64,000 nucleotides of DNA from Lutibacter sp. A64 (lineage in GTDB: Bacteria; Bacteroidota; Bacteroidia; Flavobacteriales; Flavobacteriaceae): assembly GCF_022429565.1 (NCBI RefSeq), contig NZ_CP092487.1:715001-779000 (forward strand). Reading direction: 5' to 3'. Positions 8,172 through 16,983 of this stretch are shown here, piece by piece; within the stretch, counting starts at the first letter, position 1; each line of letters starts with the position of its first letter. The notes beneath the pieces are model-generated. The model made no database searches and was not told the DNA's origin. It saw only the letters and a list, made by a program, of their open reading frames with translations. The translations under genes were made by a program, and so were the position numbers.

Positions 8172-9866
8172 ATGAAAAAAATAATAGTAATTGGAGGCTT
8201 GTCAGCTGGACCGTCAGCAGCTGCGAAAGCAAGAAGAGAAGATGAGACTGCAGAGATAGTTTTATTTGAAAAAGGAGCAAATATTAGTTATGCTACTTGT
8301 GGAATGCCTTATGCTTTTTCTGGTGTTATTGAAGATAGAAGTAATTTAATTGTAGTTGAACCAGAATTACTAAGAACTCGTTTTAATATTGATGTTCGTT
8401 TAAATGAAGAAATTGTAAAAATAGATACTACTAATAAAGTTGTGTATTCAAAAAAAGGAGATTATAGTTACGATACCTTGGTTTTTGCTACGGGTGCAAA
8501 ATCTATTGTACCTCCAATAAAAAATATTGAAAAAGCTACTAATTGGTCTACTTGTAGAAGTATGATTGATTTTGATAAAATTACCAAAGAAGGTTTAGCT
8601 TCAGACTCAAAACATATTACTGTAGTTGGAGCTGGATTAATTGGTATTGAAGTTGCTGAAAACTTGAAAGATGCTGGAAAAGAAGTTACATTAATTGAAG
8701 GTGACAATCAAGTTTTAAATATGTGGCAACAAAAATTCGGGAATTTTGCTGAAACAGTTTTAAAAGAAAAAGGAATTGAGGTGTTAACGTCTAGTTTGGT
8801 TTCAGAATTTAAATTAGATGAAAATTGGAAAATTGATGAAATTAAAATGAAAGACGGTAACACCGTTAAAACAGATTTTGTTATTTTAAGTGTTGGTATT
8901 AAGCCAAATACAGATTTATTGCTTGAAAACGGAGCCGAACATATTGGCAACGGAGCTTTAAAAGTAAATGAACGTATGGAAACATCTATAAAAGATGTTT
9001 TTGCTGCAGGTGATAATGTTGCAATCAAAAATTTGCAAACTGGTAATTATGATTATTTCCCATTAGGAACGCACTCTAACAAAGCGGGTAGAGCAGCAGG
9101 TGCAAATGCGGTTGGACAAGATATTCAATTTAAAGGAGCGTATAAAACGGCTATAGTAAAAGTGTTTGATTATACATTAGCTCGTACGGGGATGAATCCA
9201 AAAGCTTTACAAGCACTAAAAATACCTTTTAAAACTGTACTTACAATTGCTGGTGCAACTCCGGGGTATTATCCAAATCAAAAAGATTTAATTACAGAAA
9301 TTTATTATAATTCAGAAACCGAAGAAATCTTAGGAGCAGAATTATTTGGCGAAGTTGGAGTAGATAAGCGTGTAGATGTTTTAAGTACTGCAATTTATGC
9401 AAAATTAAAAATTACAGATTTAGCACAGTTAGATTTAGCGTATGCTCCACCGTTTTCTCCAGCAAAAGATCCAGTTGTAGTTACTTGTTTTGTTACAGAA
9501 AATATTTTGAACAATAAAAGTACACAAGTTTCTGTTGAAGAATTAAGCAATTTTTTAAGTGAGGATAAATTAAAAGAATATACGTTAATAGATGTTAGGA
9601 CGGTTGAAGAATACGAAAATGGAACTATTCCAAACGCATTAAATTTTCCTTTAGATGAAATTAGAAATAATATTGGAAAAATAAAAATATTAAATAAACC
9701 AATCATTATTTTTTGTCAAAGAGGATTAAGAGGTTATTTAGCTGAGCTTATTCTAAATCACAATAATATTAAAAACATTGTTAATGTTGCTGGTGGATTT
9801 AAACTTTGGAAAATGTATAGTGATAAAATTGAAATTCCTAAAAATATTTTGTCAGAATTGAACTAA
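8172..9866 (+). CDS. CoA-disulfide reductase with C-terminal rhodanese domain
   Basis: Predicted FAD/NADH-dependent reductase of CoA disulfide or CoA persulfide. FAD-binding GGLSAGPSAAAKAR is at about residues 8-21, the single redox Cys is C43 in SYATCGMPY (the hallmark position of this family), an NAD-binding GAGLIGIEVAE lies near 153-163, and the second FAD motif FAAGDN is near 277-282. A rhodanese domain occupies about 460-560 with active-site C515 (FCQRGLRG). The 564-residue length matches the CoADR-RHD fusion. Cytoplasmic. It may serve low-molecular-weight thiol or sulfane-sulfur homeostasis. A hairpin terminator follows. Confidence 0.9.
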   Translation: MKKIIVIGGLSAGPSAAAKARREDETAEIVLFEKGANISYATCGMPYAFSGVIEDRSNLIVVEPELLRTRFNIDVRLNEEIVKIDTTNKVVYSKKGDYSYDTLVFATGAKSIVPPIKNIEKATNWSTCRSMIDFDKITKEGLASDSKHITVVGAGLIGIEVAENLKDAGKEVTLIEGDNQVLNMWQQKFGNFAETVLKEKGIEVLTSSLVSEFKLDENWKIDEIKMKDGNTVKTDFVILSVGIKPNTDLLLENGAEHIGNGALKVNERMETSIKDVFAAGDNVAIKNLQTGNYDYFPLGTHSNKAGRAAGANAVGQDIQFKGAYKTAIVKVFDYTLARTGMNPKALQALKIPFKTVLTIAGATPGYYPNQKDLITEIYYNSETEEILGAELFGEVGVDKRVDVLSTAIYAKLKITDLAQLDLAYAPPFSPAKDPVVVTCFVTENILNNKSTQVSVEELSNFLSEDKLKEYTLIDVRTVEEYENGTIPNALNFPLDEIRNNIGKIKILNKPIIIFCQRGLRGYLAELILNHNNIKNIVNVAGGFKLWKMYSDKIEIPKNILSELN

Positions 9867-9886
9867 AATAACTTTCTATATATTTA

Positions 9887-9934
9887 AAAAAGCTGTTTGA
9901 AAGGTCTAAACCTTAATCAAACAGCTTTTTTTAG
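9887..9934. terminator. Terminator, GCTGTTTGA family
   Basis: Stem AAAGCTGTTTGA (9889-9900) pairs with TCAAACAGCTTT (9917-9928), followed by T-run. It sits between the reductase gene and the convergent msrB, so it can serve both. The stem recurs elsewhere in the window. Confidence 0.85.
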
Positions 9935-9949
9935 TGTATTTTTTAAGAC

Positions 9950-10432
9950 TTATTTATCCGCCTTTACAAATTTTATTGAAGAAGTATTTACGCAATAACG
10001 TTGCCCGGTAGTTTCTTTAGGACCATCATCAAAAACATGACCAATATGTCCGTCGCAAGCAGCACAAATAATTTCAGTTCTTATCATACCATGGCTTGTA
10101 TCTTTAATAGAGACAATAGTTCCATCAATAGCATCATCAAAAGAAGGCCAACCACAATGCGATTCGTATTTACTGTTAGATTCAAAAAGTTGTAAATTAC
10201 AAGCTGCGCAATGGTAGGTTCCTTTTTCAAAGTGTGAAGTTAAACCCTCTTCACTTGGTCTATCTGTACCTTTTTCTCGTAACACATAATACTCTTGAGG
10301 TGTTAGTTCTTTTTTCCATTGTTCTTCAGTTTTTTTAATTTTCTTAATCATAATTTTTTCTTTTTTTTCTTGAGAATAATTAGTAGTAATACAACAAGTT
10401 ACTGTAACTAAAAATAACAATAGTTTTTTCAT
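9950..10432 (-). CDS. msrB: Exported peptide-methionine (R)-S-oxide reductase
   Basis: Repairs methionine-R-sulfoxide in proteins. Zinc-binding pairs are C75/C78 and C123/C126. The catalytic Cys is C147 (RYCVNTSSIKF) and the candidate resolving Cys is C93 in SHCGWPSF. An N-terminal signal segment (residues 1-20, ending NYSQ) suggests a periplasmic form, unlike cytoplasmic MsrB of about 130-140 residues. It is the second gene of an operon: the upstream alpha/beta-hydrolase gene stops 1 base before this ATG. The start at 10432 is supported by the signal peptide. Confidence 0.93.
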   Translation of the reverse strand: MKKLLLFLVTVTCCITTNYSQEKKEKIMIKKIKKTEEQWKKELTPQEYYVLREKGTDRPSEEGLTSHFEKGTYHCAACNLQLFESNSKYESHCGWPSFDDAIDGTIVSIKDTSHGMIRTEIICAACDGHIGHVFDDGPKETTGQRYCVNTSSIKFVKADK

Positions 10433-10433
10433 T

Positions 10434-11315
10434 TTAAGTATTTCTTTTTATAAATTTTAGAATAGTGTCTATAACAAAATCATCTTTTAATATACGGGTA
10501 TGTCCTAATCTTTTTGTTATTAAAAGTTCACCTTGTTCTGTATTTCGACGAATATTATGTGCACAACTTACAGGAACTTCTCTATCTTCTTCATCGTGTA
10601 TTATTAAAGTAGGAATTTTAACCTCTTTTGCGGCTAAACTTGCAGAATAATTATCAACATCTTCACCAAATTTTTTTAAAAAATAGCCTTTCATTTTAGG
10701 GACTATTTTTTGCTTCAGTTCTATTTTACTTACAAATACATTAAAAATATCTGTAATAATATCACCAGCACCAATAATTATTGCTTTTTTAACAGTTAAA
10801 CCTTGTTTAATATTATTTAAAACGGTCATTCCACCTAAAGAATGCCCTATGGCATATTCAAAAGGGCCATATTTTTTTTCAATATAATTTGAAGCAGTAA
10901 TAAATTCGGTCATCATAGTTGATTTACCTTCAGATTCTCCATGTGCAGGAGCATCAAAACTGATAGTCATAAAGCCATTTTCCAATAATTTATCAGCAAT
11001 TTTATACATTTGAGTACCTCTACCAGACCAACCGTGTACCAATAAAACTTTTCTTTTTGAATAGCCGTAAGTGTACACCATTATTTTTTTATTTAATTCA
11101 GGAATTAAAATCATTTTCTTTTTTGCACTTTTAGCCATAGTTTGCTCACGCTCTGGTGTTTTATACGTTATTGGTGTTGTAAATAGCTTTATAGCATACT
11201 TAGTAGCAAGTGAAGGAGCAATAGATTGCAATATTTTTCCAGGTATTATTACAGACCTTGGAATTTTTGGAATATTTTTTGCTTTAGTTGGAGTATTAGG
11301 TTTATTTTGCTTCAT
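10434..11315 (-). CDS. Alpha/beta hydrolase (probable esterase)
   Basis: Serine hydrolase of the alpha/beta fold. The oxyanion segment is LLVHGWSGRG, the nucleophile elbow is GHSLGG, and a late Asp (HDEEDREVP) and His (LGHTRIL) complete the triad. The substrate is unknown. I start it at the ATG at 11315 (MKQNKPNT): a longer frame to 11363 exists, but a promoter with TTTG and TATCTTTA elements lies at 11336-11364, inside that extension. The Lys/Pro-rich N terminus (about 55 residues) is outside the fold. It forms an operon with msrB, with a 1-base gap. Confidence 0.85.
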   Translation of the reverse strand: MKQNKPNTPTKAKNIPKIPRSVIIPGKILQSIAPSLATKYAIKLFTTPITYKTPEREQTMAKSAKKKMILIPELNKKIMVYTYGYSKRKVLLVHGWSGRGTQMYKIADKLLENGFMTISFDAPAHGESEGKSTMMTEFITASNYIEKKYGPFEYAIGHSLGGMTVLNNIKQGLTVKKAIIIGAGDIITDIFNVFVSKIELKQKIVPKMKGYFLKKFGEDVDNYSASLAAKEVKIPTLIIHDEEDREVPVSCAHNIRRNTEQGELLITKRLGHTRILKDDFVIDTILKFIKRNT

Positions 11316-11335
11316 GAATGTTTCAAATTTGTTGG

Positions 11336-11364
11336 TAAAGATAGAATTTGTTACTTTAAGCAAA
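11336..11364 (-). promoter_or_regulatory. Promoter of hydrolase-msrB operon
   Basis: On the minus strand: TTTG (11361-11364), 17-base spacer, then TATCTTTA (11336-11343), one mismatch from TAnnTTTG. The -7 box lies 20 bases before the ATG at 11315 and supports that start over the upstream one. Confidence 0.55.
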
Positions 11365-11389
11365 AAATAACAATTAAAAAAGATGAAAA

Positions 11390-12196
11390 ATGAAAAAAAT
11401 TATTTCCTTAACCTTAGTATTACTTTTTGTAATAAGTTGTAGTACAGTTCCTATAACTGGAAGAAAGCGTGTTAATTTTGTTAGCGATGCTGAAATATTG
11501 CCTTCAAGTTTTGCTCAATATGAAGGTTTTTTACAAGAAAATAAAATTTCTACTGATTTAGCATTGACAAATGAAGTACAATCTGTAGGAGCTAGAATAT
11601 CAAAAGCTGTAGATAAATTTATGAGAGCTAATAATATGGTTAGCGAAGCTGATAGCTACCGTTGGGAATTTAATTTAATAGAAGACGAAACGGTAAATGC
11701 TTGGTGTATGCCAGGAGGAAAAGTGGTATTTTATACAGGAATTATACCAATTTGTGCTAATACAGATGGAATTGCGGCAGTTATGGGGCACGAAGTGGCT
11801 CATGCTTTTGCAAAACACGGACAAGAACGTATGACTAGTGCTTACGGGCAACAATTAGGAGGCATTGCAGTAGCGATTGGAACTAATAATAAAGATCCAA
11901 AAACACAACAATTGTGGAATACAATTTATGGTGTTGGCTCACAAGTAGGAATGCTAGCTTATAGTAGAACGCATGAAACTGAAGCCGATAAGTTAGGAAT
12001 GGTATTTATGATTATGGCTGGATACAATCCTGAAGAAGCAATTAATGTATGGATTAGAATGAGTGAACGCGCTGAGAGTGGTAGTGCACCTCCAGAATTT
12101 TTAAGTACGCACCCGTCTAACGAATCTAGAATTGCAAATTTGAGAGCTTATTTACCAACTGCTGTAGAGTTGGCAAAACAGTACAGTATAGATTAA
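11390..12196 (+). CDS. M48 family zinc metalloprotease, lipoprotein
   Basis: Predicted periplasmic, lipid-anchored protease resembling LoiP/BepA-type M48 enzymes involved in envelope quality control. The lipobox VISC places the lipidated Cys at residue 17. The zinc motif HEVAH is at 134-138, and the third ligand lies in HETEAD (195-200). The core motifs WCMPGG and YTGI are also present. The 268-residue length fits the short M48C lipoproteins without TPR repeats. It is divergent from the hydrolase-msrB operon (74 bases), so both may share regulatory sequence. A hairpin terminator follows 44 bases after the stop. Confidence 0.92.
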   Translation: MKKIISLTLVLLFVISCSTVPITGRKRVNFVSDAEILPSSFAQYEGFLQENKISTDLALTNEVQSVGARISKAVDKFMRANNMVSEADSYRWEFNLIEDETVNAWCMPGGKVVFYTGIIPICANTDGIAAVMGHEVAHAFAKHGQERMTSAYGQQLGGIAVAIGTNNKDPKTQQLWNTIYGVGSQVGMLAYSRTHETEADKLGMVFMIMAGYNPEEAINVWIRMSERAESGSAPPEFLSTHPSNESRIANLRAYLPTAVELAKQYSID

Positions 12197-12239
12197 TTTG
12201 TTAATAATTAATTGAAATAAATATTTATAGTATATTGTA

Positions 12240-12270
12240 AGCCGTTTCTAATCTAGGAGCGGTTTTTTTA
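12240..12270 (+). terminator. Terminator after M48 protease gene
   Basis: Stem CCGTTTCT/AGGAGCGG with two G-T pairs, a 5-base loop, and a run of seven T. It lies just before the ATG of the MFS gene. Confidence 0.7.
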
Positions 12271-12283
12271 TTAAAAATAATAT

Positions 12284-13594
12284 ATGTTACAAAAAGGTGA
12301 TAAAAAGCTTATAAATGCTTGGGCGTTTTACGATTGGGCAAATTCGGTATATTCTTTAGTAATTAGTACTGCTGTTTTTCCAATTTATTACAGTAGTTTA
12401 ACAGAGTCTTTTGCAAATGTTGAAAGAGAAATTACTTTTTTAGGCACACAATGGAATCCAACTACCTTGTACGATTATACATTAGCTTTTTCATTTTTAA
12501 TTGTAGCATTTATTTCACCAATTTTATCTGGTATTGCCGATTATACAGGCAATAAATTAAAATTTTTAAAAGCATTTTGTTTATTAGGATCACTATCTGT
12601 TATGAGCTTGTTCTTTTTTAAAGATGAAGCAAGTTTATGGGTAGGTATTGTATTTACAATATTAGCAAGTATTGGTTTTTGGGGAAGTATTGTTTTTTAT
12701 AATGCTTATTTACCTGAAGTTGCACATCCCGAACAGCAAGATGATGTAAGTGCAAAAGGATTTATTTTTGGATATTCAGGCTCTATTTTATTATTGTTAT
12801 TAAGTTTGGTAATGATTAATAAACCTGAATTATTTGGATTGCCAAACGCAGGTTTTGCATCTCGATTAACTTTTTTAATAGTTGGTGTTTGGTGGTTTGG
12901 TTTTGCTCAAATAACCTATGCTAAACTTCCAAATAATGTGTATAATAGAAAGCCTAAAAAAGATTTTATTTGGAAAGGTTTACACGAATTAAAAGTAGTA
13001 GCTAAGGAGTTAAAACAACATCCAGAATTAAAATTGTTTTTAAGCTCATTTTTTATGTATAGTGTAGGTGTACAAACAATTATTTTAATGGCTGGTATTT
13101 TTGGTAGCAAAGAATTAGGATTACCTACCTTAGATCTAATTGCAGTTATTCTAGTGGTACAAATTGTTGGTATTGTTGGCGCTTTTGTGTTTTCTAGATT
13201 ATCAGACAAAATTGGGAATATTTCAACTTTAAAAGTCACTGTTTTAATATGGACAATTGTTTGTTTTATTGCTTTTTTGTTAGATAAATCTCAAGAAAAT
13301 ATTAATTTATATTTTTATGGATTAGGAGCTCTTATCGGATTAGTAATGGGAGCTATACAATCTTTATCAAGATCAACATATTCTAAATTATTACCAGATA
13401 CAACAGACCATGCAACTTATTTTAGTTTTTACGATGTTACTGAGAAAATAGCCATTGTTTTTGGTATGCTTATATTTGGGTTATTGGTTTCTTTAACAGG
13501 TTCAATGCAATGGAGCGTACTGTTTTTAGCAGTTTTCTTTTTAATTTCGTTTGTTTTACTTTTCTTTATAAGAAAAACAAAATATGTTCAATAA
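12284..13594 (+). CDS. MFS transporter, UMF1/Atg22-like
   Basis: Inner-membrane permease of 436 residues with about 12 hydrophobic segments. The N-terminal INAWAFYDWANSVYS and the SGIADYTGNK loop after TM2 are typical of the UMF1/Atg22-like branch. A long cytoplasmic stretch (NNVYNRKPKKDF to HPELKLF) separates the two six-helix halves. The FSRLSDKIG segment is the second-half MFS loop. The substrate is unknown; yeast Atg22 exports amino acids, but that is distant. It appears to be monocistronic. Confidence 0.85.
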   Translation: MLQKGDKKLINAWAFYDWANSVYSLVISTAVFPIYYSSLTESFANVEREITFLGTQWNPTTLYDYTLAFSFLIVAFISPILSGIADYTGNKLKFLKAFCLLGSLSVMSLFFFKDEASLWVGIVFTILASIGFWGSIVFYNAYLPEVAHPEQQDDVSAKGFIFGYSGSILLLLLSLVMINKPELFGLPNAGFASRLTFLIVGVWWFGFAQITYAKLPNNVYNRKPKKDFIWKGLHELKVVAKELKQHPELKLFLSSFFMYSVGVQTIILMAGIFGSKELGLPTLDLIAVILVVQIVGIVGAFVFSRLSDKIGNISTLKVTVLIWTIVCFIAFLLDKSQENINLYFYGLGALIGLVMGAIQSLSRSTYSKLLPDTTDHATYFSFYDVTEKIAIVFGMLIFGLLVSLTGSMQWSVLFLAVFFLISFVLLFFIRKTKYVQ

Positions 13595-13705
13595 ATAGCT
13601 GTTGTTTATATAATTAAGCCATTATTTATTAAAAATAAGGTGTAAGTATTAGTAGTTACATCTATTTGTAACACTTGTTCAGGTATCATTAATATATTAT
13701 TGTAT

Positions 13706-14131
13706 ATGAAATTTTATCAAAAAAATATAAATTTAAAACCATTTAAAAGAGGGTTTCATTTAATTACTTCCGATATTATAAAAGCATTTCCAGAGTTGAA
13801 ACAAATTTCAATAGGACAATTACAAGTTTTTATTAAACACACTTCTGCAAGTTTAACTATAAATGAAAATGCGGATCCAACCGTTAGAACTGATTTTGAA
13901 AGTCATTTTAATAAAATGGTTCCAGAAAATATGCCTTATTACATTCATACGTATGAAGGAGCTGATGATATGCCAGCACATATAAAAAATTCTTTATTAG
14001 GTTGTTCAATTCAGATTCCGATAACCAATGGAAAGTTGAATTTAGGTATTTGGCAAGGAATTTATTTGTGTGAACATAGAGATAATGGCGGAAGCAGAAA
14101 CTTGGTTTTAACAGCTTTTGGAAACCAATAG
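13706..14131 (+). CDS. YjbQ/UPF0047 family protein
   Basis: A 141-residue cytoplasmic protein of the YjbQ family; members have weak thiamin-phosphate synthase activity but the physiological role is unsettled. Conserved segments include FIKHTSASLTINENADPTV, DMPAHIKNSLLG, and GIWQGIYLCEHRD. I start it at the ATG at 13706. A TTG two codons upstream (13700) is also open but less likely. Upstream lies an inverted repeat, GTTAC-N8-GTAAC, at 13655-13672, of unknown meaning. Confidence 0.9.
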   Translation: MKFYQKNINLKPFKRGFHLITSDIIKAFPELKQISIGQLQVFIKHTSASLTINENADPTVRTDFESHFNKMVPENMPYYIHTYEGADDMPAHIKNSLLGCSIQIPITNGKLNLGIWQGIYLCEHRDNGGSRNLVLTAFGNQ

Positions 14132-14135
14132 TTTT

Positions 14136-14276
14136 AATGCGTTGTTATTGGGTTTATATCCGATATTCATTGTTTTAGTGTATTAAAATCAATATATCTT
14201 AAAAGGAACTCTATTAAGTTTTGGACTGGCTATTTGTATTGCATTAGCCTATAGTTATATGTTGAAAATTGTTTGA
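14136..14276 (+). pseudogene. Possible remnant of a small membrane protein gene
   Basis: One frame from 14136 to the TGA at 14274-14276 encodes two hydrophobic helices (LLLGLYPIFIVLVY and LLSFGLAICIALAYSYML), interrupted only by a TAA at 14184-14186. It has no start codon of its own and abuts the YjbQ stop. I do not recognise the family. It could be the decayed tail of a membrane protein, or chance in A+T-rich DNA; the amino-acid composition favours a remnant. Confidence 0.25.
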
Positions 14277-14284
14277 AAAGTTGC

Positions 14285-15946
14285 CTAATCTTCTATATTT
14301 AAATATTTTTTAGCTCTTGAAATTGCCATAGTTATATTGGTAACAATATATTTTCTTTCAATAACCGAATAGATATCATTTTTTCTAAAATCAGCTCTTA
14401 ATTCAGGGCTAATACCTGATAATATTATTAAAATATCTTCTTCTTTAAAAGTTTTAATAATTTCTTTTAAACTTTGAAAACCTGTAGCATCAATCATAGG
14501 AACATAGCGCATTCTCAAAATAATAACTTTGTAATCCTTGTTAAAGGCAGTAATTGTTTCTTGAAATTGCCTTGCGGCACCAAAAAATAAAGGACCATTT
14601 ATTTCGTAAAGCAGTACCTCTTTAGGTAAGTCAGATAATTCTTCATCAAAAAGATGTTCACCTGTTCTATTTTCAGAAGTAATATTTTTAATATGAATAG
14701 ATTCACTCATTCTTTTCATAAACATAAGACTAGCAAGTACAATTCCAATTTCAATAGCTATAATTAAATCAAAAATAACAGTTAAAAAGAACGTGGTTAG
14801 TAAAATAATAACATCCGTTTTATTTCCTTTTAAAATGGATTTAAATTGTCTCCATTCGCTCATATGATAAGCTACAACAATTAAAATACCTGCTAAACAC
14901 GACATTGGAATTAGTTTTGCATAAGGAGCAAATAATAACATAATTGCGAGCAATGCTAAAGCATGTACAATACCTGCAATTGGAGTTCTACCACCATTTT
15001 TTACGTTAGTAGCAGTTCTGGCAATAGCACCAGTTGCTGGAATTCCACCAAAAAGAGCTCCAAAAGCATTTGCAGCTCCCTGAGCTATTAATTCCATATT
15101 TGAACGATGTTTACCACCAATCATAGAGTCTGAAACTACAGCTGAAAGTAACGATTCTATACTTCCTAAAATGGCAATTGCAAATGCCGGTTGTATAAGG
15201 GCTTTTATAATTTCAAAATCTACTTTTGGAATTGAAGGCATACTTATGCTACTTGGAATTTCACCATAATTACTTTCAATAGTTGCAACAGGAATATTAA
15301 AATATTGTACTACAAGTGTGGCAAGTAAAATAGCTATAATAGAACCCGGTATTTTAGGTATTAATTTTTGAAAATAGAGTGTAATTAAAATAGTTACTGT
15401 AGCTATTACAATTGCATACCAATTAATATTGTTAAAATTATTAAAATAAGCGATCCATTTATCTATAAAATCAGCCGGAACATTTGAAATATTAAGTCCT
15501 AAAAAATCATTTATTTGAGATGAAAAAATAATAAGTGCAATTCCACTTGTAAAACCCACAATGAGTGAGTAAGGAATAAATTTTAAGTAATTTCCTAATT
15601 TAGCAAAGCCCATTATAATAATAATAAAACCTGCCATAAAAGTTGCAATTGTAAGTCCGTTTACACCATATTCTTGAACAATACCATAAACAATTACAAT
15701 AAAAGCACCAGTTGGCCCGCCTATTTGAACCCTACTACCTCCAAAAATTGAAATTATAAGTCCGGCAATAACTGCTGTTATTATACCTTTTTCTGGAGAA
15801 ACACCTGAAGCTATTGCAAATGCAATTGCTAAAGGAAGTGCTACAATACCAACAATTAAACCTGATAGAATGTCTTTTATTAAAGTCTCTTTAGATATTC
15901 CTTGTTTTAAAAGTGAAAACAATTTTGGAATAAAATCTTTTTGCAT
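14285..15946 (-). CDS. SulP family anion transporter with STAS domain
   Basis: Inner-membrane transporter of sulfate, bicarbonate or a similar anion. The 553 residues comprise a membrane part of about 12-14 helices (residues 25-420) with VALPLAIAFAIASG and FGGSRVQIGGPTGAF signatures, then a cytoplasmic STAS domain (about 440-545) with the MIDATGFQSLKE motif, as in anti-sigma antagonists. A beta-carbonic anhydrase gene lies about 2.5 kb away, so bicarbonate is a reasonable candidate, but sequence alone does not decide. An exact minus-strand TAAATTTG -7 box lies 21 bases upstream. Confidence 0.9.
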   Translation of the reverse strand: MQKDFIPKLFSLLKQGISKETLIKDILSGLIVGIVALPLAIAFAIASGVSPEKGIITAVIAGLIISIFGGSRVQIGGPTGAFIVIVYGIVQEYGVNGLTIATFMAGFIIIIMGFAKLGNYLKFIPYSLIVGFTSGIALIIFSSQINDFLGLNISNVPADFIDKWIAYFNNFNNINWYAIVIATVTILITLYFQKLIPKIPGSIIAILLATLVVQYFNIPVATIESNYGEIPSSISMPSIPKVDFEIIKALIQPAFAIAILGSIESLLSAVVSDSMIGGKHRSNMELIAQGAANAFGALFGGIPATGAIARTATNVKNGGRTPIAGIVHALALLAIMLLFAPYAKLIPMSCLAGILIVVAYHMSEWRQFKSILKGNKTDVIILLTTFFLTVIFDLIIAIEIGIVLASLMFMKRMSESIHIKNITSENRTGEHLFDEELSDLPKEVLLYEINGPLFFGAARQFQETITAFNKDYKVIILRMRYVPMIDATGFQSLKEIIKTFKEEDILIILSGISPELRADFRKNDIYSVIERKYIVTNITMAISRAKKYLNIED

Positions 15947-16335
15947 TTCGATAAATAATTAAAATGCAAATTTAATAATTTTACACAGCTAATAGTATAA
16001 AATTAGCAATACTTTTTTTAAATGAGCGATTTCTTTTATGTTTTCTTTAATTTTTTTTTGAACATAAATTATATTAATAAATAATAAAATTATTGTTTTA
16101 AAAGGTGCTAATCTGCTAATATTCAATACAGATTATAGGTTGTTAGTTTTTATTTTTTAAAAATATTTTTATTGAATAGTGTATAAATCAATAGAATATT
16201 TGTCTAATTATTATTTAATCTGGTTATAAATAGTTAATTAAGTGTTAATAATTGAATTTTAACAAATGAATTATCAATGGTTTTAAAGCGTATTTTTGAC
16301 ATTTAATTTTAATTAACCATAAATAGTATTCAACA
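15947..16335. other. Divergent spacer between SulP and DUF5020 genes
   Basis: 389 A+T-rich bases without a gene. It holds a SulP -7 box on the minus strand (TAAATTTG, 15967-15974) and a plus-strand -7 box (TATTTTTG, 16291-16298) for the DUF5020-permease operon. No operator or RNA structure is evident. Confidence 0.5.
16291..16298 (+). promoter_or_regulatory. -7 box of DUF5020-NCS2 operon
   Basis: TATTTTTG matches TAnnTTTG exactly and lies 37 bases before the ATG. No clear -33 TTTG is seen. Confidence 0.5.
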
Positions 16336-16974
16336 ATGAAAAAATTAACCTTTCTTTTTGCAATTTTAGTAACAACAATTGTTACTTCACAAAACTTTCA
16401 ACTGCATAACGATTTTGAAAGAGGACACCTTACTACTACTTTTGAACTTTTTAAAATGGACAAATATGGTAATACTTTTACGTTTGTAGATTTTGATTAC
16501 GATTCTGCAACAGGTACAAGTAATGCATATTATGAAATTGCCCGTGTGCTTAAAACTGAAAAAATGCCAGTTGGTTTACATGTTGAATACAATGCGGGAC
16601 ATACAAATAGTTTTACAATTCCAGAAGCTTGGATTTTTGGGGCTAATTATAGTAAAGGAAATGCTAAGTGGGGATTTTCTACATACGCAGGTTATAAAGC
16701 ATTTACTGGAGCTGATGGAGAAGGGAATTTTCAGGTAACAGGAACTTGGTATTGGAATGTAATAGCTGATAGATTAACATTTACAGGATTTGCAGATTTA
16801 TGGACAGAAAATGGTTTGTCTGATAATACTGTGTTTTTAGCAGAACCACAATTATGGTATCATTTAAATAAAACATTTTCTGTAGGAGGGGAATTAGAGA
16901 TTTCATCAAATTTTGCTGGTGGGAGTGATGCAATAAAAGGAAGACCAACTTTAGCTATTAAATGGAATATATAA
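16336..16974 (+). CDS. DUF5020 family outer-membrane protein (Tsx-like)
   Basis: A 212-residue exported protein with signal peptide MKKLTFLFAILVTTIVTSQ and a mature part made of short amphipathic strands rich in Trp, Tyr and Phe, as in small beta barrels. It matches my memory of the DUF5020 family, related to nucleoside-specific Tsx channels. An NCS2 purine permease gene starts 9 bases downstream. The inference is that this protein lets nucleobases or nucleosides cross the outer membrane and the permease takes them across the inner membrane. The function is unproven. Confidence 0.75.
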   Translation: MKKLTFLFAILVTTIVTSQNFQLHNDFERGHLTTTFELFKMDKYGNTFTFVDFDYDSATGTSNAYYEIARVLKTEKMPVGLHVEYNAGHTNSFTIPEAWIFGANYSKGNAKWGFSTYAGYKAFTGADGEGNFQVTGTWYWNVIADRLTFTGFADLWTENGLSDNTVFLAEPQLWYHLNKTFSVGGELEISSNFAGGSDAIKGRPTLAIKWNI

Positions 16975-16983
16975 ACTATAATT

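Noticed and set aside
11316..11363. Longer N terminus of the alpha/beta hydrolase
   Set aside because: A TTTG-N17-TATCTTTA promoter occupies this segment on the same strand, so the ATG at 11315 is the better start.
13655..13672. GTTAC-N8-GTAAC inverted repeat before yjbQ as a co-operator with the RND sites
   Set aside because: The half-sites differ in orientation and spacing from the GTAAT/ATTAC palindromes at 24991-25026, so a shared regulator is not supported.
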